Origin: an uncultured Porphyromonadaceae bacterium
GTDB lineage: Bacteria > Bacteroidota > Bacteroidia > Bacteroidales > Muribaculaceae
DNA: 64,000 nt
Assembly (NCBI GenBank): GCA_945873625.1
Contig: CAMCDS010000009.1
Location: forward strand, 1-64,000
Direction of reading: 5' to 3'
The notes under the pieces were generated by a model, which saw only the letters and a list, made by a program, of their open reading frames with translations, was not told the origin of the DNA and made no database searches. Positions 46,501-55,369 of this stretch are shown piece by piece. Each line of letters starts with the position of its first letter. Position 1 is the stretch's first letter. A program made the position numbers and the translations under genes.

Positions 46501-46809
46501 GTCAACGAGAGCAACTACTCCGACGCCCACGGCAGCCCCTACACCTATAAGACTCTCGGCATCGGCGAGCTTGTAGGCGCGCCCATCCCCGGCACCATGA
46601 CGGCCGTATGGTGGGAGAACCAGATTGATCCCGAAATAACCTTCGGCATACCCCAGGTTACCAACGCCGACATGAACGGACGCCCGCTCGAGAACGTGCA
46701 GCTCAACCCCGACGTGCTTATCTACAACCAGCCCGCCGACGAGCTCCGCGGCCACGACGCCCAGCTCGTGGGTGCCGTGAAGCGCCTGATGCAGAAGCTC
46801 GGCAAGTAA
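43549..46809 (+). CDS. Secreted tricorn-type S41 protease
   Basis: A signal peptide (ending SASA) precedes two PD40-type beta-propellers: VAISPDGKTVAFTYKGDIF, PVWSPDGQRLAFRSNREG and similar blades to about residue 560. A Lys/Asp-rich linker follows (about 565-605), then the tricorn core domain, a PDZ domain (about 795-885, KAGVKAGDIILSIDGHKI) and the S41 catalytic domain (DTRFNGGGWLHNDL and VNESNYSDAHGSPY, whose Ser before DAHG is the expected nucleophile). Tricorn proteases trim peptides; this Bacteroidales form is exported. The 1086 residues match the family. A hairpin terminator follows. Confidence 0.93.
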   Translation: MKNLNLKALAGVFGMAAVCLSASADAPGSPRWLRDVAISPDGKTVAFTYKGDIFTVPVAGGSARQLTSNPAYESAPVWSPDGQRLAFRSNREGSDDIFVVDAKGGTPRRITTASTHETPIAFADNSRLLFITSGMPSQQTSRGPWLTQTYVVNVDVENARPQLYLSVPMSAASVDAKGRMLYQDRKGFENQYRKHERSSGTADIWLYDAGKFTKLTDFNGHDLNPVWAADGSGFFFISEEDGTLNVYKSSADGKSKTRLTDFEKHPVRSLSAAADGTLAFSWDGDIYTMREGSRPVKLGVEIIADEYDSDLVKKYVSSGATSMAVSPSGEEVAIVLRGDVYVTDTKYKTTKRITDTPAQERCVSFSPDGRTLVYDSDRNGYWQLFTATIKDKDEKRFAYATDIVEEPLYKCATAAQQPAFSPDGKKVAFLENRTELKVIDVKTKKVNTALDGKYNYSYTDGDVSFEWSPDSRWLLASYIGDGGWNNTDIALVAADGSKVVDLTESGFTDSNPKWALDGGAITYSTAKYGMKSQGSWGNQDDIVLMALDPEAWDNFRMTEEEAEIAEKQKKDDAKDNDAKKDAKGKKGGKKDKKEAEAKKDEVKPLEFDLDNRKYRVARLTGSSAFVGDYFMAPKGDKFYYVAAATEGGNNLLVRDTKKGDTKVLLKGVSGGIASDKKGENLFVISGKGVQKINLAKGDIESVEFEAEYDRKPSLEREYMFDHMLRQVNDKFYDANLHGVDWDYYGKHYREFLPYIDNNRDFAILLSEILGELNASHTGGSAAAGYAQLPTASLAAFFDESYTGDGLKVSEVLKRSPLASKKAGVKAGDIILSIDGHKIEAGKDYNTLLEGKAGRKVRLEVKKADGKTVTTTVKPVSAGAVNDMLYQRWVERNQAIVDSVSGGRIAYVHVQGMNSPSYRTVYDQLLGKYRNRDAAIVDTRFNGGGWLHNDLAVLLSGKEYVQFMPRGRYIGSEPFSQWHKPSVMLVNESNYSDAHGSPYTYKTLGIGELVGAPIPGTMTAVWWENQIDPEITFGIPQVTNADMNGRPLENVQLNPDVLIYNQPADELRGHDAQLVGAVKRLMQKLGK

Positions 46810-46836
46810 TAAGGCATCATCATTCTTGATATTCGG

Positions 46837-46874
46837 GGCCGGAGACGCGCGTTGGCGGGTCTCCGGCCTTCATT
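46837..46874 (+). terminator. Hairpin terminator after the tricorn gene
   Basis: GGCCGGAGAC pairs with GTCTCCGGCC over a 12-base loop. The following TTCATTG is a weak U-tract. Confidence 0.5.
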
Positions 46875-46890
46875 GTGACGCGCCCGGCGC

Positions 46891-46921
46891 TTGCCCGTTA
46901 CGGAGATTTTTGTTAACTTTG
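46891..46921 (+). promoter_or_regulatory. Promoter of the esterase-like gene
   Basis: TTG (46891-46893), 20 bases, TAACTTTG (46914-46921). The ATG at 46936 follows after 14 bases. Confidence 0.7.
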
Positions 46922-46935
46922 CGAAAATTACTTTC

Positions 46936-47847
46936 ATGAAACTCAGAAGCATACTCATGTCGCTCGCCCTCCCGGCGCTGGCCGTGGTCGCCGCCTCGCA
47001 TCCGCAGGTGCAGAAAGCCTCGTCGGGAAAGGTGGACCGTCATTACGTCTATTCGCCCGAAATGGGCGACACAATCACCGTCGACGTCTGGACCCCCGAA
47101 GGCTACTCCGCCTCGGCTCATCGCTACCCGGTGATATACATGCACGACGGCCAAAACCTATTCGACGCCTCGACCACGTGGAACGGACAGGCGTGGGAGA
47201 TGGATTCAGTGGCCTCACTCCTTATAGATAAGGGGGAGATATGCGCGCCGGTGATAGTCGGCGTCCACAGCGTGGCGTCAACCCGTGTCGGCGACCTCAT
47301 GCCCGAAAATGTGAAGGATTACGTCAGGGGCAGGGGAGGGAAGGAGCTGCAAGGGTTTCTGACCGCCTCGAAGCTGCGCGGCAACGCCTACGCCACCTTT
47401 CTCGTCAATACCCTCCGCCCGGAGATGAACGCGCTGTATAATCTGGCCGAATCGGCAGATTCAACATTCGTGATGGGCTCCAGCATGGGCGGCCTGATGT
47501 CGGTCTATGCCATGTCGGAATACCCCGAAGTGTTTGGCGCCGCCGCCTGCCTCTCCACCCACTGGGTAGGCACCGTCGACGGCGACCCTACCTTCGCCGA
47601 TGCCATGTATGAATACCTTTCAGACCGTCTGCCCCGCGACGGCCGCCACCGCCTCTACCTCGACCGCGGCACCGCCTCGCTCGACAGCCTCTACGGCCCC
47701 GCCGACCGCCGCATGATAGACCTTGCCCGCCGGCTGGGCTACGCCGGCAGCCGCTTCGAGAGCTACGTCGACTCCGGCGCCGGCCACGAAGAGCGCTACT
47801 GGGCCGCCCGCGTCGCCCGCCCCCTCCGCTTCCTCCTCCCCCGCTGA
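46936..47847 (+). CDS. Secreted alpha/beta hydrolase, esterase D / enterochelin-esterase-like
   Basis: The ATG at 46936 gives a signal peptide (MKLRSILMSLALPALAVVAA); the frame open upstream crosses the promoter. The mature protein resembles the putative esterase family: YPVIYMHDGQNLFD, VIVGVHSV, the nucleophile elbow FVMGSSMGGLMS (Ser in G-x-S-x-G), and a late GAGHEERYW with the catalytic His. Likely a periplasmic ester hydrolase acting on a carbohydrate ester or siderophore-like compound; the substrate is not shown. Total 303 residues, a usual length. Confidence 0.88.
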   Translation: MKLRSILMSLALPALAVVAASHPQVQKASSGKVDRHYVYSPEMGDTITVDVWTPEGYSASAHRYPVIYMHDGQNLFDASTTWNGQAWEMDSVASLLIDKGEICAPVIVGVHSVASTRVGDLMPENVKDYVRGRGGKELQGFLTASKLRGNAYATFLVNTLRPEMNALYNLAESADSTFVMGSSMGGLMSVYAMSEYPEVFGAAACLSTHWVGTVDGDPTFADAMYEYLSDRLPRDGRHRLYLDRGTASLDSLYGPADRRMIDLARRLGYAGSRFESYVDSGAGHEERYWAARVARPLRFLLPR

Positions 47848-48059
47848 CGCCGGGATGCATCATTATGGATTAAAATACATGGTGGTGTCAAAACTATTGA
47901 TTATCTGCGGTCGGAAATATTTGTTATCATTCCTCTAAAACGTATTTGTCAATTCTGCTCTGAAAACATCAATGTCATAAATATTTGTGAGACTACCAAC
48001 TTTTTTGCTGACTATTTCTTATCCCGAACTGAGGTATATTTTATTCTTTTGGTTAGATC

Positions 48060-49409
48060 TTATTTCCATGTTTCAGCAATCGCAGCGCCTTGATGGATGC
48101 GGTTACCCATACCAATACCGTCGCGCATGTTACCAGCCAACACCAGTCCCTTGTATTGGTTTTGTAGTTCCTCGATCAGTCTGAACCGTTCTCCACTGTC
48201 GCTCCAGTACTGGGGAATGGCATGTTGGTGACGGAAGATCCGGATGAAGTCGGGTTGTACATCTGACGGATATTTCAGCATCGAGTGGAAGGCTTCCAAT
48301 ACGATCTGACGAATCTCGTCGTCGCTCTTCTGCAAATAGTCGGTATGACGGGCACCTCCGATGAAGTATGAGTAAAGTGCTCCGCCCTCTGGCGCACGGT
48401 CTTCGAAGCATGATGACGGGAAGAGGATTCCAAGCACACGTTTCTGTTCCTTGCTGGGTACCAGACCACCGAAAGCGGGGAAGTCCAAGCCCCTGGCATC
48501 ACGGATGCCGACACAGACCTGAATAATGGGCGCATAGAACAACTGGGTGAATGGTTTGAGTCGCTCAGCAGGGATAAATGGCAGCAATGCCGGCAGGGCA
48601 TAGGAGCCCACGGTGGTGACCACGCGCTGGCATCTGATTTCCTCCGAGCCGTTGAAGGTGACAGACCACTCTCCCCCATCTGCAGGCCGTATTTTTACAT
48701 TATTGGCATCGAGGATGATATCAAGTCCTTTGGCCATCGCATCTACCATCTGACTCAAGCCGCCCACAGCCGAGAACACCTTCTTGGTGGCCAGTCTGTC
48801 GCGATCCGTCTTGGGCTCTTTGGCCTTCGCCATCGCACCACGGATGAAACTGCCGTAGTTGGCTTCGAGATTATAGAGTTTCGGCAGGGCATAACGGGTG
48901 GTGAGCTTCATCGGATCGCCAGCATAGACACCTGACACAAACGGATCGACGGCATATTCGTAGAACGACTTACCCAGACGACGTTGCGCCAAGGCACCTA
49001 CCGGTTCATCAGGATCAGTGCCTCGTTTGCGCCAAGGCTCTCCAAGGATTCGGAATTTGTCGGATAGACGGAACAGCGGTGTGGTGATGGCACTCAACGG
49101 ACCCGACGGCAGCGCATGAAACTGGTTGCCCTTCCAGATAAGACGCCGTTTCGAGGATTCCCTGGCAATCTCCAGTTCACAGTCACCAGCCAGATCATTG
49201 AACAGTTCCACGACCTCAGGGAAGGATACCACACCCGTATTGGGGCCGCTCTCATACACAAAGCCATCCTCCTGATAAGTTCGGATCTGGCCTCCGATCC
49301 TACTTTCTTTTTCGACAATCACGACATCGTGGCCTTTTTTCTTCAGGTTGTGGGCCGTGCTGAGTCCTGTCAGACCGGCTCCTATAATGACAATTCCTCG
49401 ATTCTGCAT
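48060..49409 (-). CDS. hemG: Protoporphyrinogen oxidase (FAD-dependent)
   Basis: The N-terminus has the FAD dinucleotide fold GIVIIGAGLTGLSTAHNLKKKG and VEKESRIGGQIRTY (residues 5-45). The rest fits the oxygen-type PPOX family (often called HemY or HemG): YESGPNTGV, YAVDPFVSGVYAGDP, and the end GLVLAGNMRDGIGMGNRIHQG. It would oxidise protoporphyrinogen IX to protoporphyrin IX. It is last in an operon with hemN, an MFS transporter and a TonB receptor, 14 bases after hemN. Codon use is less GC-rich than the neighbours. No ferrochelatase is present here. Confidence 0.9.
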   Translation of the reverse strand: MQNRGIVIIGAGLTGLSTAHNLKKKGHDVVIVEKESRIGGQIRTYQEDGFVYESGPNTGVVSFPEVVELFNDLAGDCELEIARESSKRRLIWKGNQFHALPSGPLSAITTPLFRLSDKFRILGEPWRKRGTDPDEPVGALAQRRLGKSFYEYAVDPFVSGVYAGDPMKLTTRYALPKLYNLEANYGSFIRGAMAKAKEPKTDRDRLATKKVFSAVGGLSQMVDAMAKGLDIILDANNVKIRPADGGEWSVTFNGSEEIRCQRVVTTVGSYALPALLPFIPAERLKPFTQLFYAPIIQVCVGIRDARGLDFPAFGGLVPSKEQKRVLGILFPSSCFEDRAPEGGALYSYFIGGARHTDYLQKSDDEIRQIVLEAFHSMLKYPSDVQPDFIRIFRHQHAIPQYWSDSGERFRLIEELQNQYKGLVLAGNMRDGIGMGNRIHQGAAIAETWK

Positions 49410-49423
49410 GATTAATAGCTTTT

Positions 49424-50788
49424 TTAAATGGGATTAGAAAAATGTTTGTCTGTATGCTGCATCAACGGGTCGAGGGCGGCAGCCACACAGCGCACAAACG
49501 GACGGCCGTCGGTATTGACGGTGATGTGATGGTCGTCAAACACCAGAATACCGTCGGATGCCATTTTCCTCAGACGTTCCTCGTCGTAATGACAGGTCTG
49601 GCGCAGCTGGGCGACGGATGTGCCCGTCCGCTCTGCCACATCATTCCAGTCGAGAGTGTAGTTACACATCAGCGTCTCCACCACTTCACGGATCAGCTTC
49701 TGCTCTGCTGAGAGCTGGTAGCCACGACTAGTGTAGAGACGGTCCTTGCCAATCGTTTCGATATAGGCTTTGATTTCGCGTCCGTTCTGGGCATAGGCAT
49801 CGTCGAGCTGACTAATGGCGGTCACGCCGAAGGCATAGACCTGCGCTGTGGTGCGACGGGTGCAGTAGCCCTGGAAGTTACGATGCAGCCTTCCCGTCTG
49901 CAGGGCTGTGTAGAGTTCATCATCCGGCAGCACGAAGTGATCCAGTCCGATGGTCTGATAGCCTGCCTGCCTTAATATCTCCGAGGCTGTCTCATACATC
50001 CGGTTTTTCTCTTCCGTCGCAGGCAAGCCCATACGGTCGAGTATCTGCTGACGGGGGAAGAGTTTGGGTAGATGGGCATAGGAGAATGTGACCAGACGGT
50101 CAGGGCGCAACGCTGAAGCCTGTTCGATGGTCTTTCGGAAGGAGTCCACGCTCTGTAATGGCAATCCATAGATAAAGTCAAAGTTGACAGTCGCTCCCGA
50201 GGCCCTCAGAATCTGGAGGATCTCTTGTAATGGCAACAGTGACGGACGACGGTTGACTGCTTTCAGCACCTCTTCTTTCATATCCTGAATACCAATGCTA
50301 TAGCGGGTAAATCCGCATGCGGTGAGCTGTTGCCAGTCGTGCTCGGACAGATAGCCCGGATGGCACTCAATCGCAATCTCAGGACTTGCTATCGTGGGTG
50401 CAATACTGAGCAGATGATCGTTGAGTTCCTTGAGCATCGGAATGGGAATCGACGTCGGACTGCCACCACCATAGTGTATCTGTGAGATCTGCCGACTGTT
50501 GTCAATATGACGGGCCACCAGGTCGATCTCCCGATGCAGCGCCCCCACATAGGCCTCCACCGTCTCTGGCTTAGCAGCAGGATAGGAGTTACAGCCACAG
50601 TAATGACACAGGTGACGACAGAAGGGAATATGCAGATAAAACGATATCTGATTCTGACGGGCCGAATCCGATGCGTTGACGGCACACAGATAATCGGTTT
50701 CGGAAAACTCGCCAAAATAGTTGGCTGGCGGATAACTCGTGTATCGCGGTACTGGACGGTTGTATTTTTGAATAATCTCAGGCTGCAT
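49424..50788 (-). CDS. hemN: Oxygen-independent coproporphyrinogen III oxidase
   Basis: A radical SAM enzyme that decarboxylates coproporphyrinogen III to protoporphyrinogen IX without oxygen. HIPFCRHLCHYCGC (about residue 53 on) holds the CxxxCxxC cluster site plus the extra Cys of true HemN. QIHYGGGSPTSIP is the SAM-binding glycine region. The HemN-specific LHRNFQGYCT and FGVTAIS are present, which argues against the heme chaperone HemW. The 454 residues match the family. It overlaps the MFS gene by 11 bases and precedes hemG: two successive steps of haem synthesis side by side. Confidence 0.94.
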   Translation of the reverse strand: MQPEIIQKYNRPVPRYTSYPPANYFGEFSETDYLCAVNASDSARQNQISFYLHIPFCRHLCHYCGCNSYPAAKPETVEAYVGALHREIDLVARHIDNSRQISQIHYGGGSPTSIPIPMLKELNDHLLSIAPTIASPEIAIECHPGYLSEHDWQQLTACGFTRYSIGIQDMKEEVLKAVNRRPSLLPLQEILQILRASGATVNFDFIYGLPLQSVDSFRKTIEQASALRPDRLVTFSYAHLPKLFPRQQILDRMGLPATEEKNRMYETASEILRQAGYQTIGLDHFVLPDDELYTALQTGRLHRNFQGYCTRRTTAQVYAFGVTAISQLDDAYAQNGREIKAYIETIGKDRLYTSRGYQLSAEQKLIREVVETLMCNYTLDWNDVAERTGTSVAQLRQTCHYDEERLRKMASDGILVFDDHHITVNTDGRPFVRCVAAALDPLMQHTDKHFSNPI

Positions 50789-52013
50789 TTTTCTTTCTGA
50801 AAACGGTTAATATATAAAGCAGCGACAGGGCTGCGATAAAGCATTCTGTGAGGAAAAGGCCATGATAGCCGAAGTGGTCGGCCATGCTGCCGCTGACAGC
50901 TGCCATGATGATACCACTCAGGTGGGTCAGTACGGTCTGGATGGTGAAGTCGGTACCTTCGCGCCCCTTACGCACGCACTCCATCGCTGAGGTATAGACC
51001 ACGATGGTGGCCATACCGTAGCTGGCCCACATCAGCACGATGCCCAAGTAGAGCAACAGTGTTGAAGGCTGCTCGAGATAGGACATGGTGAGGAAATAGA
51101 CGGTTGTCAACAGGACAAAGCAGGCGAAGAGCAGTCGGGCTGTGTAGATGCCGATACGGCGCACAATGAATCCGGCACCAAAGGAGGCGCAGAATGCCGC
51201 AGAAGTGCCCACGATGCCACTCATCACACCAATCTCCTTCATGGAATAGCCCAGGTCAACCAGCCAGGGGCGCATCATCGACAAGATACCCACGATACTG
51301 GCATAATAGAGCAACAGGAAGCCGATCTGTCTCCAGATACTGCGCTGCGTGAAAAACGAGGCAAAGTCCGTCAGCCGCGCCCGTTCTTGAGGGTTCTTGA
51401 CTATCATCCCGGTATCACGCCTCATGATAAGCGGCACCAACATCAGTAACACAAATACACCCAAGCACATCGTCACCGTCTGCCAGCCATACTCATGGAG
51501 TACCACCAGCAATAGACCGCTACCCACCAAGGCACCCCCGAAACTACCCATCGACTGCATACTGTTCACCATACTCTTATCCCTTCCGCAATGCATCAGG
51601 ATGGCCAAGGCATCAGTAGCGATATCCTGAGTAGCAGATGCCACCAGCGACAGGCACACTAAGGCAATGATCAGATACAGGTTGTCGCCGATATCCAATA
51701 GGCCTGCCAAGATGATAAACAGGGCATAGACACACTCGCTGCCGATGATACAGCGGCGGAAGTCACGTCCCGTCAGACAACGACGATCGACGATGGGTGA
51801 CCAGAGGAATTTCAGGACCCAAGGCAACTTCACCAGCTGCAACAGTCCGATGGTGGCCAGCGAATAATGAGCCTCACGCATCATCACCTGTAAGGCGGTA
51901 GCGAAGAAGCTGGAAGGGAGACTTTGGGCAATATAAAGGCAGAAGAACATCGGTAATCCAATGCCTCTGCCGTCACGACTGATATGGTTGTTTTCTTGGT
52001 TTCCTTGTTGCAT
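50778..52013 (-). CDS. MFS transporter, AmpG/RhtX-like
   Basis: About twelve membrane helices in 411 residues. The start GLPMFFCLYIAQSLPSSFFATALQVMMR and LPWVLKFLWSPIVDR resemble the PAT/AmpG group, which includes RhtX/FptX importers that bring siderophores across the inner membrane behind a TonB receptor. QDIATDALAI is also typical of that group. Placed between a TonB receptor gene (7-base gap) and hemN (11-base overlap), it probably imports the ligand of that receptor. The ligand could be a porphyrin, haem or a siderophore; sequence alone does not decide. Confidence 0.85.
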   Translation of the reverse strand: MQQGNQENNHISRDGRGIGLPMFFCLYIAQSLPSSFFATALQVMMREAHYSLATIGLLQLVKLPWVLKFLWSPIVDRRCLTGRDFRRCIIGSECVYALFIILAGLLDIGDNLYLIIALVCLSLVASATQDIATDALAILMHCGRDKSMVNSMQSMGSFGGALVGSGLLLVVLHEYGWQTVTMCLGVFVLLMLVPLIMRRDTGMIVKNPQERARLTDFASFFTQRSIWRQIGFLLLYYASIVGILSMMRPWLVDLGYSMKEIGVMSGIVGTSAAFCASFGAGFIVRRIGIYTARLLFACFVLLTTVYFLTMSYLEQPSTLLLYLGIVLMWASYGMATIVVYTSAMECVRKGREGTDFTIQTVLTHLSGIIMAAVSGSMADHFGYHGLFLTECFIAALSLLYILTVFRKKNAA

Positions 52014-52020
52014 ACCTTAT

Positions 52021-54099
52021 TTATATATCAAATATCAGAGAAGTTCCGAAAGAGACAGGACGTCCTTTATTACCATAGGCATCACTAGCCTTGAAGTAAT
52101 AGGTCAGGTAGTCGGTATCTGTCAGGTTCTTGCCCCACAACTCCCATGTCACAGGGCCGAAGGTGGCACTCGCCTTGGCGTTCAACAAGGCATAGAAGCG
52201 CTGGCTTACCAGATTGTCCTCATTCCAGTAGATCTTTCCCATACCGTTCAGACCGACACTCAGTACCAAACGGTCCATGATGCCCTGACGCGGCGTGATG
52301 GTATAACTGCCGTTCAACGACAACGTGTGTCGCGGCACAAGCGGCAGCATGTTACCTGTGTAACTCACGGTCTCGCTCTTCTGATAATCCAAGAAGCGGG
52401 CATAAGTATAGCCATAGCTCAGTCTCAGCGTCAACGGTTGTACTGGACGGGCTATCAACGACAATTCCACGCCCTTACTGTCGGAGTGACCTGCATTGCG
52501 GGTGATATTGCCTACGCCTGGTACGGTCTGAGTGATCTGTTGATGGCGCCAATCTACGTAGAAGAGTGTCAGTTCCATCTGCAGGGCATGGTCGAAGAAC
52601 GATGTCTTGGTACCCACCTCGTAATTCCAGTTGTACTCCGGGTCATAGGTGCGCTCATCATCCTGAAGGAAAGTGGAATTAAAGCCACCCGTCTTATAAC
52701 CTCTTGTCACCGAGACGTAGAAGAGTTGTTCTTCGGTGGTCAGGTATTCTATCGAGAACTTCGGTGTCAGCTGCGTAAAGTTAAGCTTGCTATTATAAGT
52801 ATCCTCAAGATTACCCAATGTCGTAGCCCAGGCAGCAGTGCGATAGGCCTGATAGTCCTCCTTGGCATGTTCGTAGTCGAAACGCAGACCCACACGAGCT
52901 TTCAATCCGCCTACGATTCTTAATGACGACTGGTGATAGACTGACACACCCGTGGTAGGCGAGTCGTAGAACTTCGGGGTGCAGTAATCCTGAGCAATGT
53001 AGGTCGTACTGAGATTCTTTTTATAGCTGTCGCTGAAGAAGAAGGCACCCACCATCCACTGATAACGACTTTCGCTTGTCGATTTCAGGGTCAGTTCTTC
53101 ACTAAAGATATTCTGACGCACACCCTGTTTCACCCAATAGAGATCCTTCGGCGAGAAATCCTGGTCGATACCCATCTGATCATCTATATACTGATAGGCA
53201 GTCTGACTGTTCAGGCTAAATCCGTTGCCCGTATAGCAGGCATTCAGACCCGCGGTGGTAATCTGGCGCAAATAGGAGCTGTAGCGGTTGTAGTTGATCT
53301 CACCAGTCTCACCAGTCTCTGCATCATAAATGGCATAAGGATAACCACCCTGATCGCTGTTACGATAGCTGATGTCAGCAGTAATCTGCCAACGCTGGGC
53401 AGGTCTCCAAAACACTCTGCCACGCAGATAGCCCTCGTTGAACTTGTCAACCTTACTACCATCGAACGCATTGCGGAAGAAACCATCGTTATGATGATAG
53501 CTGCCGTTCACGGCAAATCCAAACTTGTCGCTTACCTTATTATAATGATAGGCATTCACAACAGCATCGTTGTAACGACCATAGCCAAGCTTCACCCGTG
53601 TACCCTGATAATCGAATGGCGAGTGGGTATAGGCATTGATGATACCACCGATACAATTACGTCCGTAAAGTGTGCCCTGCGGTCCACGCAACACCTCCAG
53701 AGACGACAAGTCAAACAGGTCGTCATCGAAAGCAGAGCGCTCCATGTGAGGCACGCCATCCACATAAAATCCCACGGTGGGACCATTGGTCTTCGATCCT
53801 ATGCCACGCACAAATACGGGCGATGTCTGTCGGCTACCGTATTCCGGTATATAGAAATTTGGCACCGTGTATCCTAGATCCTTTATACTAGTCATCTCCG
53901 TCTGACGCACAAAAAAACTGGAAAGAACGGTTTCCGAGATCGCTTCGCGTCTGGGAGCATCTTGTTTGAAGCCTATCACTTCCACACCTTCCATATCTAC
54001 ATAGCGGGCCACCGTCGTATCTGTCTCCTCTTCTATCTCGTCAGCAAAGACACTAAACGGGCAAAATAACATCATTAATAATGTAAACTTCAATTTCAT
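52021..54099 (-). CDS. TonB-dependent outer membrane receptor
   Basis: The ATG at 54099 gives a signal peptide (MKLKFTLLMMLFCPFSVFA); the longer open frame runs through the promoter. The plug domain follows (SIKDLGYTVPNFYIPEYG, VFVRGIGSK, VGFYVDGVPHMER, LEVLRGPQGTLYGRN, GGIINAYT), then a barrel with VSVTRGYKTGGFN and a final strand ending GTSLIFDI. This is the compact, iron- or cofactor-type receptor, not a SusC: no long N-terminal carboxypeptidase-like domain and no SusD next to it. First gene of the MFS-hemN-hemG operon. Confidence 0.93.
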   Translation of the reverse strand: MKLKFTLLMMLFCPFSVFADEIEEETDTTVARYVDMEGVEVIGFKQDAPRREAISETVLSSFFVRQTEMTSIKDLGYTVPNFYIPEYGSRQTSPVFVRGIGSKTNGPTVGFYVDGVPHMERSAFDDDLFDLSSLEVLRGPQGTLYGRNCIGGIINAYTHSPFDYQGTRVKLGYGRYNDAVVNAYHYNKVSDKFGFAVNGSYHHNDGFFRNAFDGSKVDKFNEGYLRGRVFWRPAQRWQITADISYRNSDQGGYPYAIYDAETGETGEINYNRYSSYLRQITTAGLNACYTGNGFSLNSQTAYQYIDDQMGIDQDFSPKDLYWVKQGVRQNIFSEELTLKSTSESRYQWMVGAFFFSDSYKKNLSTTYIAQDYCTPKFYDSPTTGVSVYHQSSLRIVGGLKARVGLRFDYEHAKEDYQAYRTAAWATTLGNLEDTYNSKLNFTQLTPKFSIEYLTTEEQLFYVSVTRGYKTGGFNSTFLQDDERTYDPEYNWNYEVGTKTSFFDHALQMELTLFYVDWRHQQITQTVPGVGNITRNAGHSDSKGVELSLIARPVQPLTLRLSYGYTYARFLDYQKSETVSYTGNMLPLVPRHTLSLNGSYTITPRQGIMDRLVLSVGLNGMGKIYWNEDNLVSQRFYALLNAKASATFGPVTWELWGKNLTDTDYLTYYFKASDAYGNKGRPVSFGTSLIFDI

Positions 54100-54129
54100 T
54101 TCTTTTTGCCTTGGTTTGTTTTTACGCTG

Positions 54130-54160
54130 CAAAGGTATAGCTTTTATCGATACTGCACAA
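54130..54160 (-). promoter_or_regulatory. Promoter of the TonB-MFS-hemN-hemG operon
   Basis: The minus strand reads TTG (54160-54158), 20 bases, TACCTTTG (54137-54130), about 30 bases before the receptor ATG. No clear Fur-type palindrome was seen over it. Confidence 0.65.
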
Positions 54161-54297
54161 TCCCCATTTATATGGATTTTAACTATATTCAGCATGATAG
54201 AACCAACTTATTAAAACTTTGGCAGTCTTCGGGACTTGCAAATAGGCTCGTAGATAGCCTTTTTATTAATTTAAGTTTCGCAAGATCAACATGCTGA

Positions 54298-55369
54298 TTT
54301 CAGATTGTAAAACTGAGCGATATGAGCTATTTTCCCGATTCTGAAATAAGAGGTGGCTCGGAAGGGATAATAAGGAGAAATTCGGATTCGGCGACGATAA
54401 GGGTAGAGGTATCCTCCGAAAAGGATGAGTTTGTCTATGAGGTGTCGTTTCAGTACGAAGGGAAGGAGTTGCTTCTGAAAGGGGAGAAGCTGAGCCATAC
54501 ATCGGCAAGCGGAAAGGAGAAGGTGTTTTTCTATACCGACGCTATAGTAGGAAACCCAAACAATATAACGGCACGGTTTCTGAAAGACAAGAAAGGTCCC
54601 CGGAAAGGAGTGGAGCTGCGTAGGGATGTTACAATCCTGTCGCAGCTGTCGAATCTTAACGTCATTAAGGAAATCAAAGAGAAAGGTGAGGTAATGGCTA
54701 AGGCTCTGCGCAAAGTGTTTGTGCTTGATCCGAGACCCGACCGAATGAGGGGATATACTCCTCTTGCCGACAGACTTGACCCCCGACGGTGCCAACATAG
54801 CGGGCGTTATAGCCGGTCTTCCCAAAGAGAAAAAAGAGGAGTTCGAGGCGAAGCTCACCGACTATGTGCGTCCCCTGCCTGAAAGAGACCTCAAGCGCAT
54901 CTGGGCTGAGCCGGTCGGTCTGTTTAAGTCGGATGCGATGCTTTATTGTGCAGAAGAGTGGATCGACGGCGATCGGCAGGAGTTTGACGCGCGTCTGATG
55001 TCGGACGGTACACTCAGGTTTATTGCGATAGTAACCGCGTTGCTTACAGCCGAGCAGGGTTCTACCATCGTGATAGAAGAGGTGGACAACGGTCTTCACC
55101 CTTCGCGTGCCGGAGAACTCGTGGTGGCATTGAAGACTCTGGGAAGTGAGAGAAATCTCGACGTGATATGTACCACCCACAATCCGGTGCTGATTGACGC
55201 GCTCGGTCCCGAAATGGTGCCTTTTATTAGTTTTGTATCGCGTTCGCAGGCCACGGGGGCGAGTGAGATTCATCTGCTCGAAGAGGTGCCTGACCTCTTC
55301 AGGCTTCTTGCGAAATATACCCCCGGAGGGATGATGACACGTGGAATCCTTACATCCGATATGAAATGA
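54298..55369 (+). pseudogene. Broken AAA ATPase (RecF/OLD-like) gene
   Basis: The downstream half is a clear ABC/OLD-type ATPase: LMSDGTLRFIAI (signature), STIVIEEVDNGLHPSRA (Walker B) and VICTTHNPVLIDA (switch His). The N-terminal ~55 residues with Walker A are missing; homologous-looking sequence begins near 54298. A frameshift separates 54322-54776 from the rest: at 54778-54786 a run of five C, if shortened by one, joins the frames to read RLDPDGANIAGVIAGL. The stop overlaps the ATG of the next gene (ATGA at 55366), so the two formed an operon. The 5' truncation abuts the foreign-looking haem operon. Confidence 0.8.
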
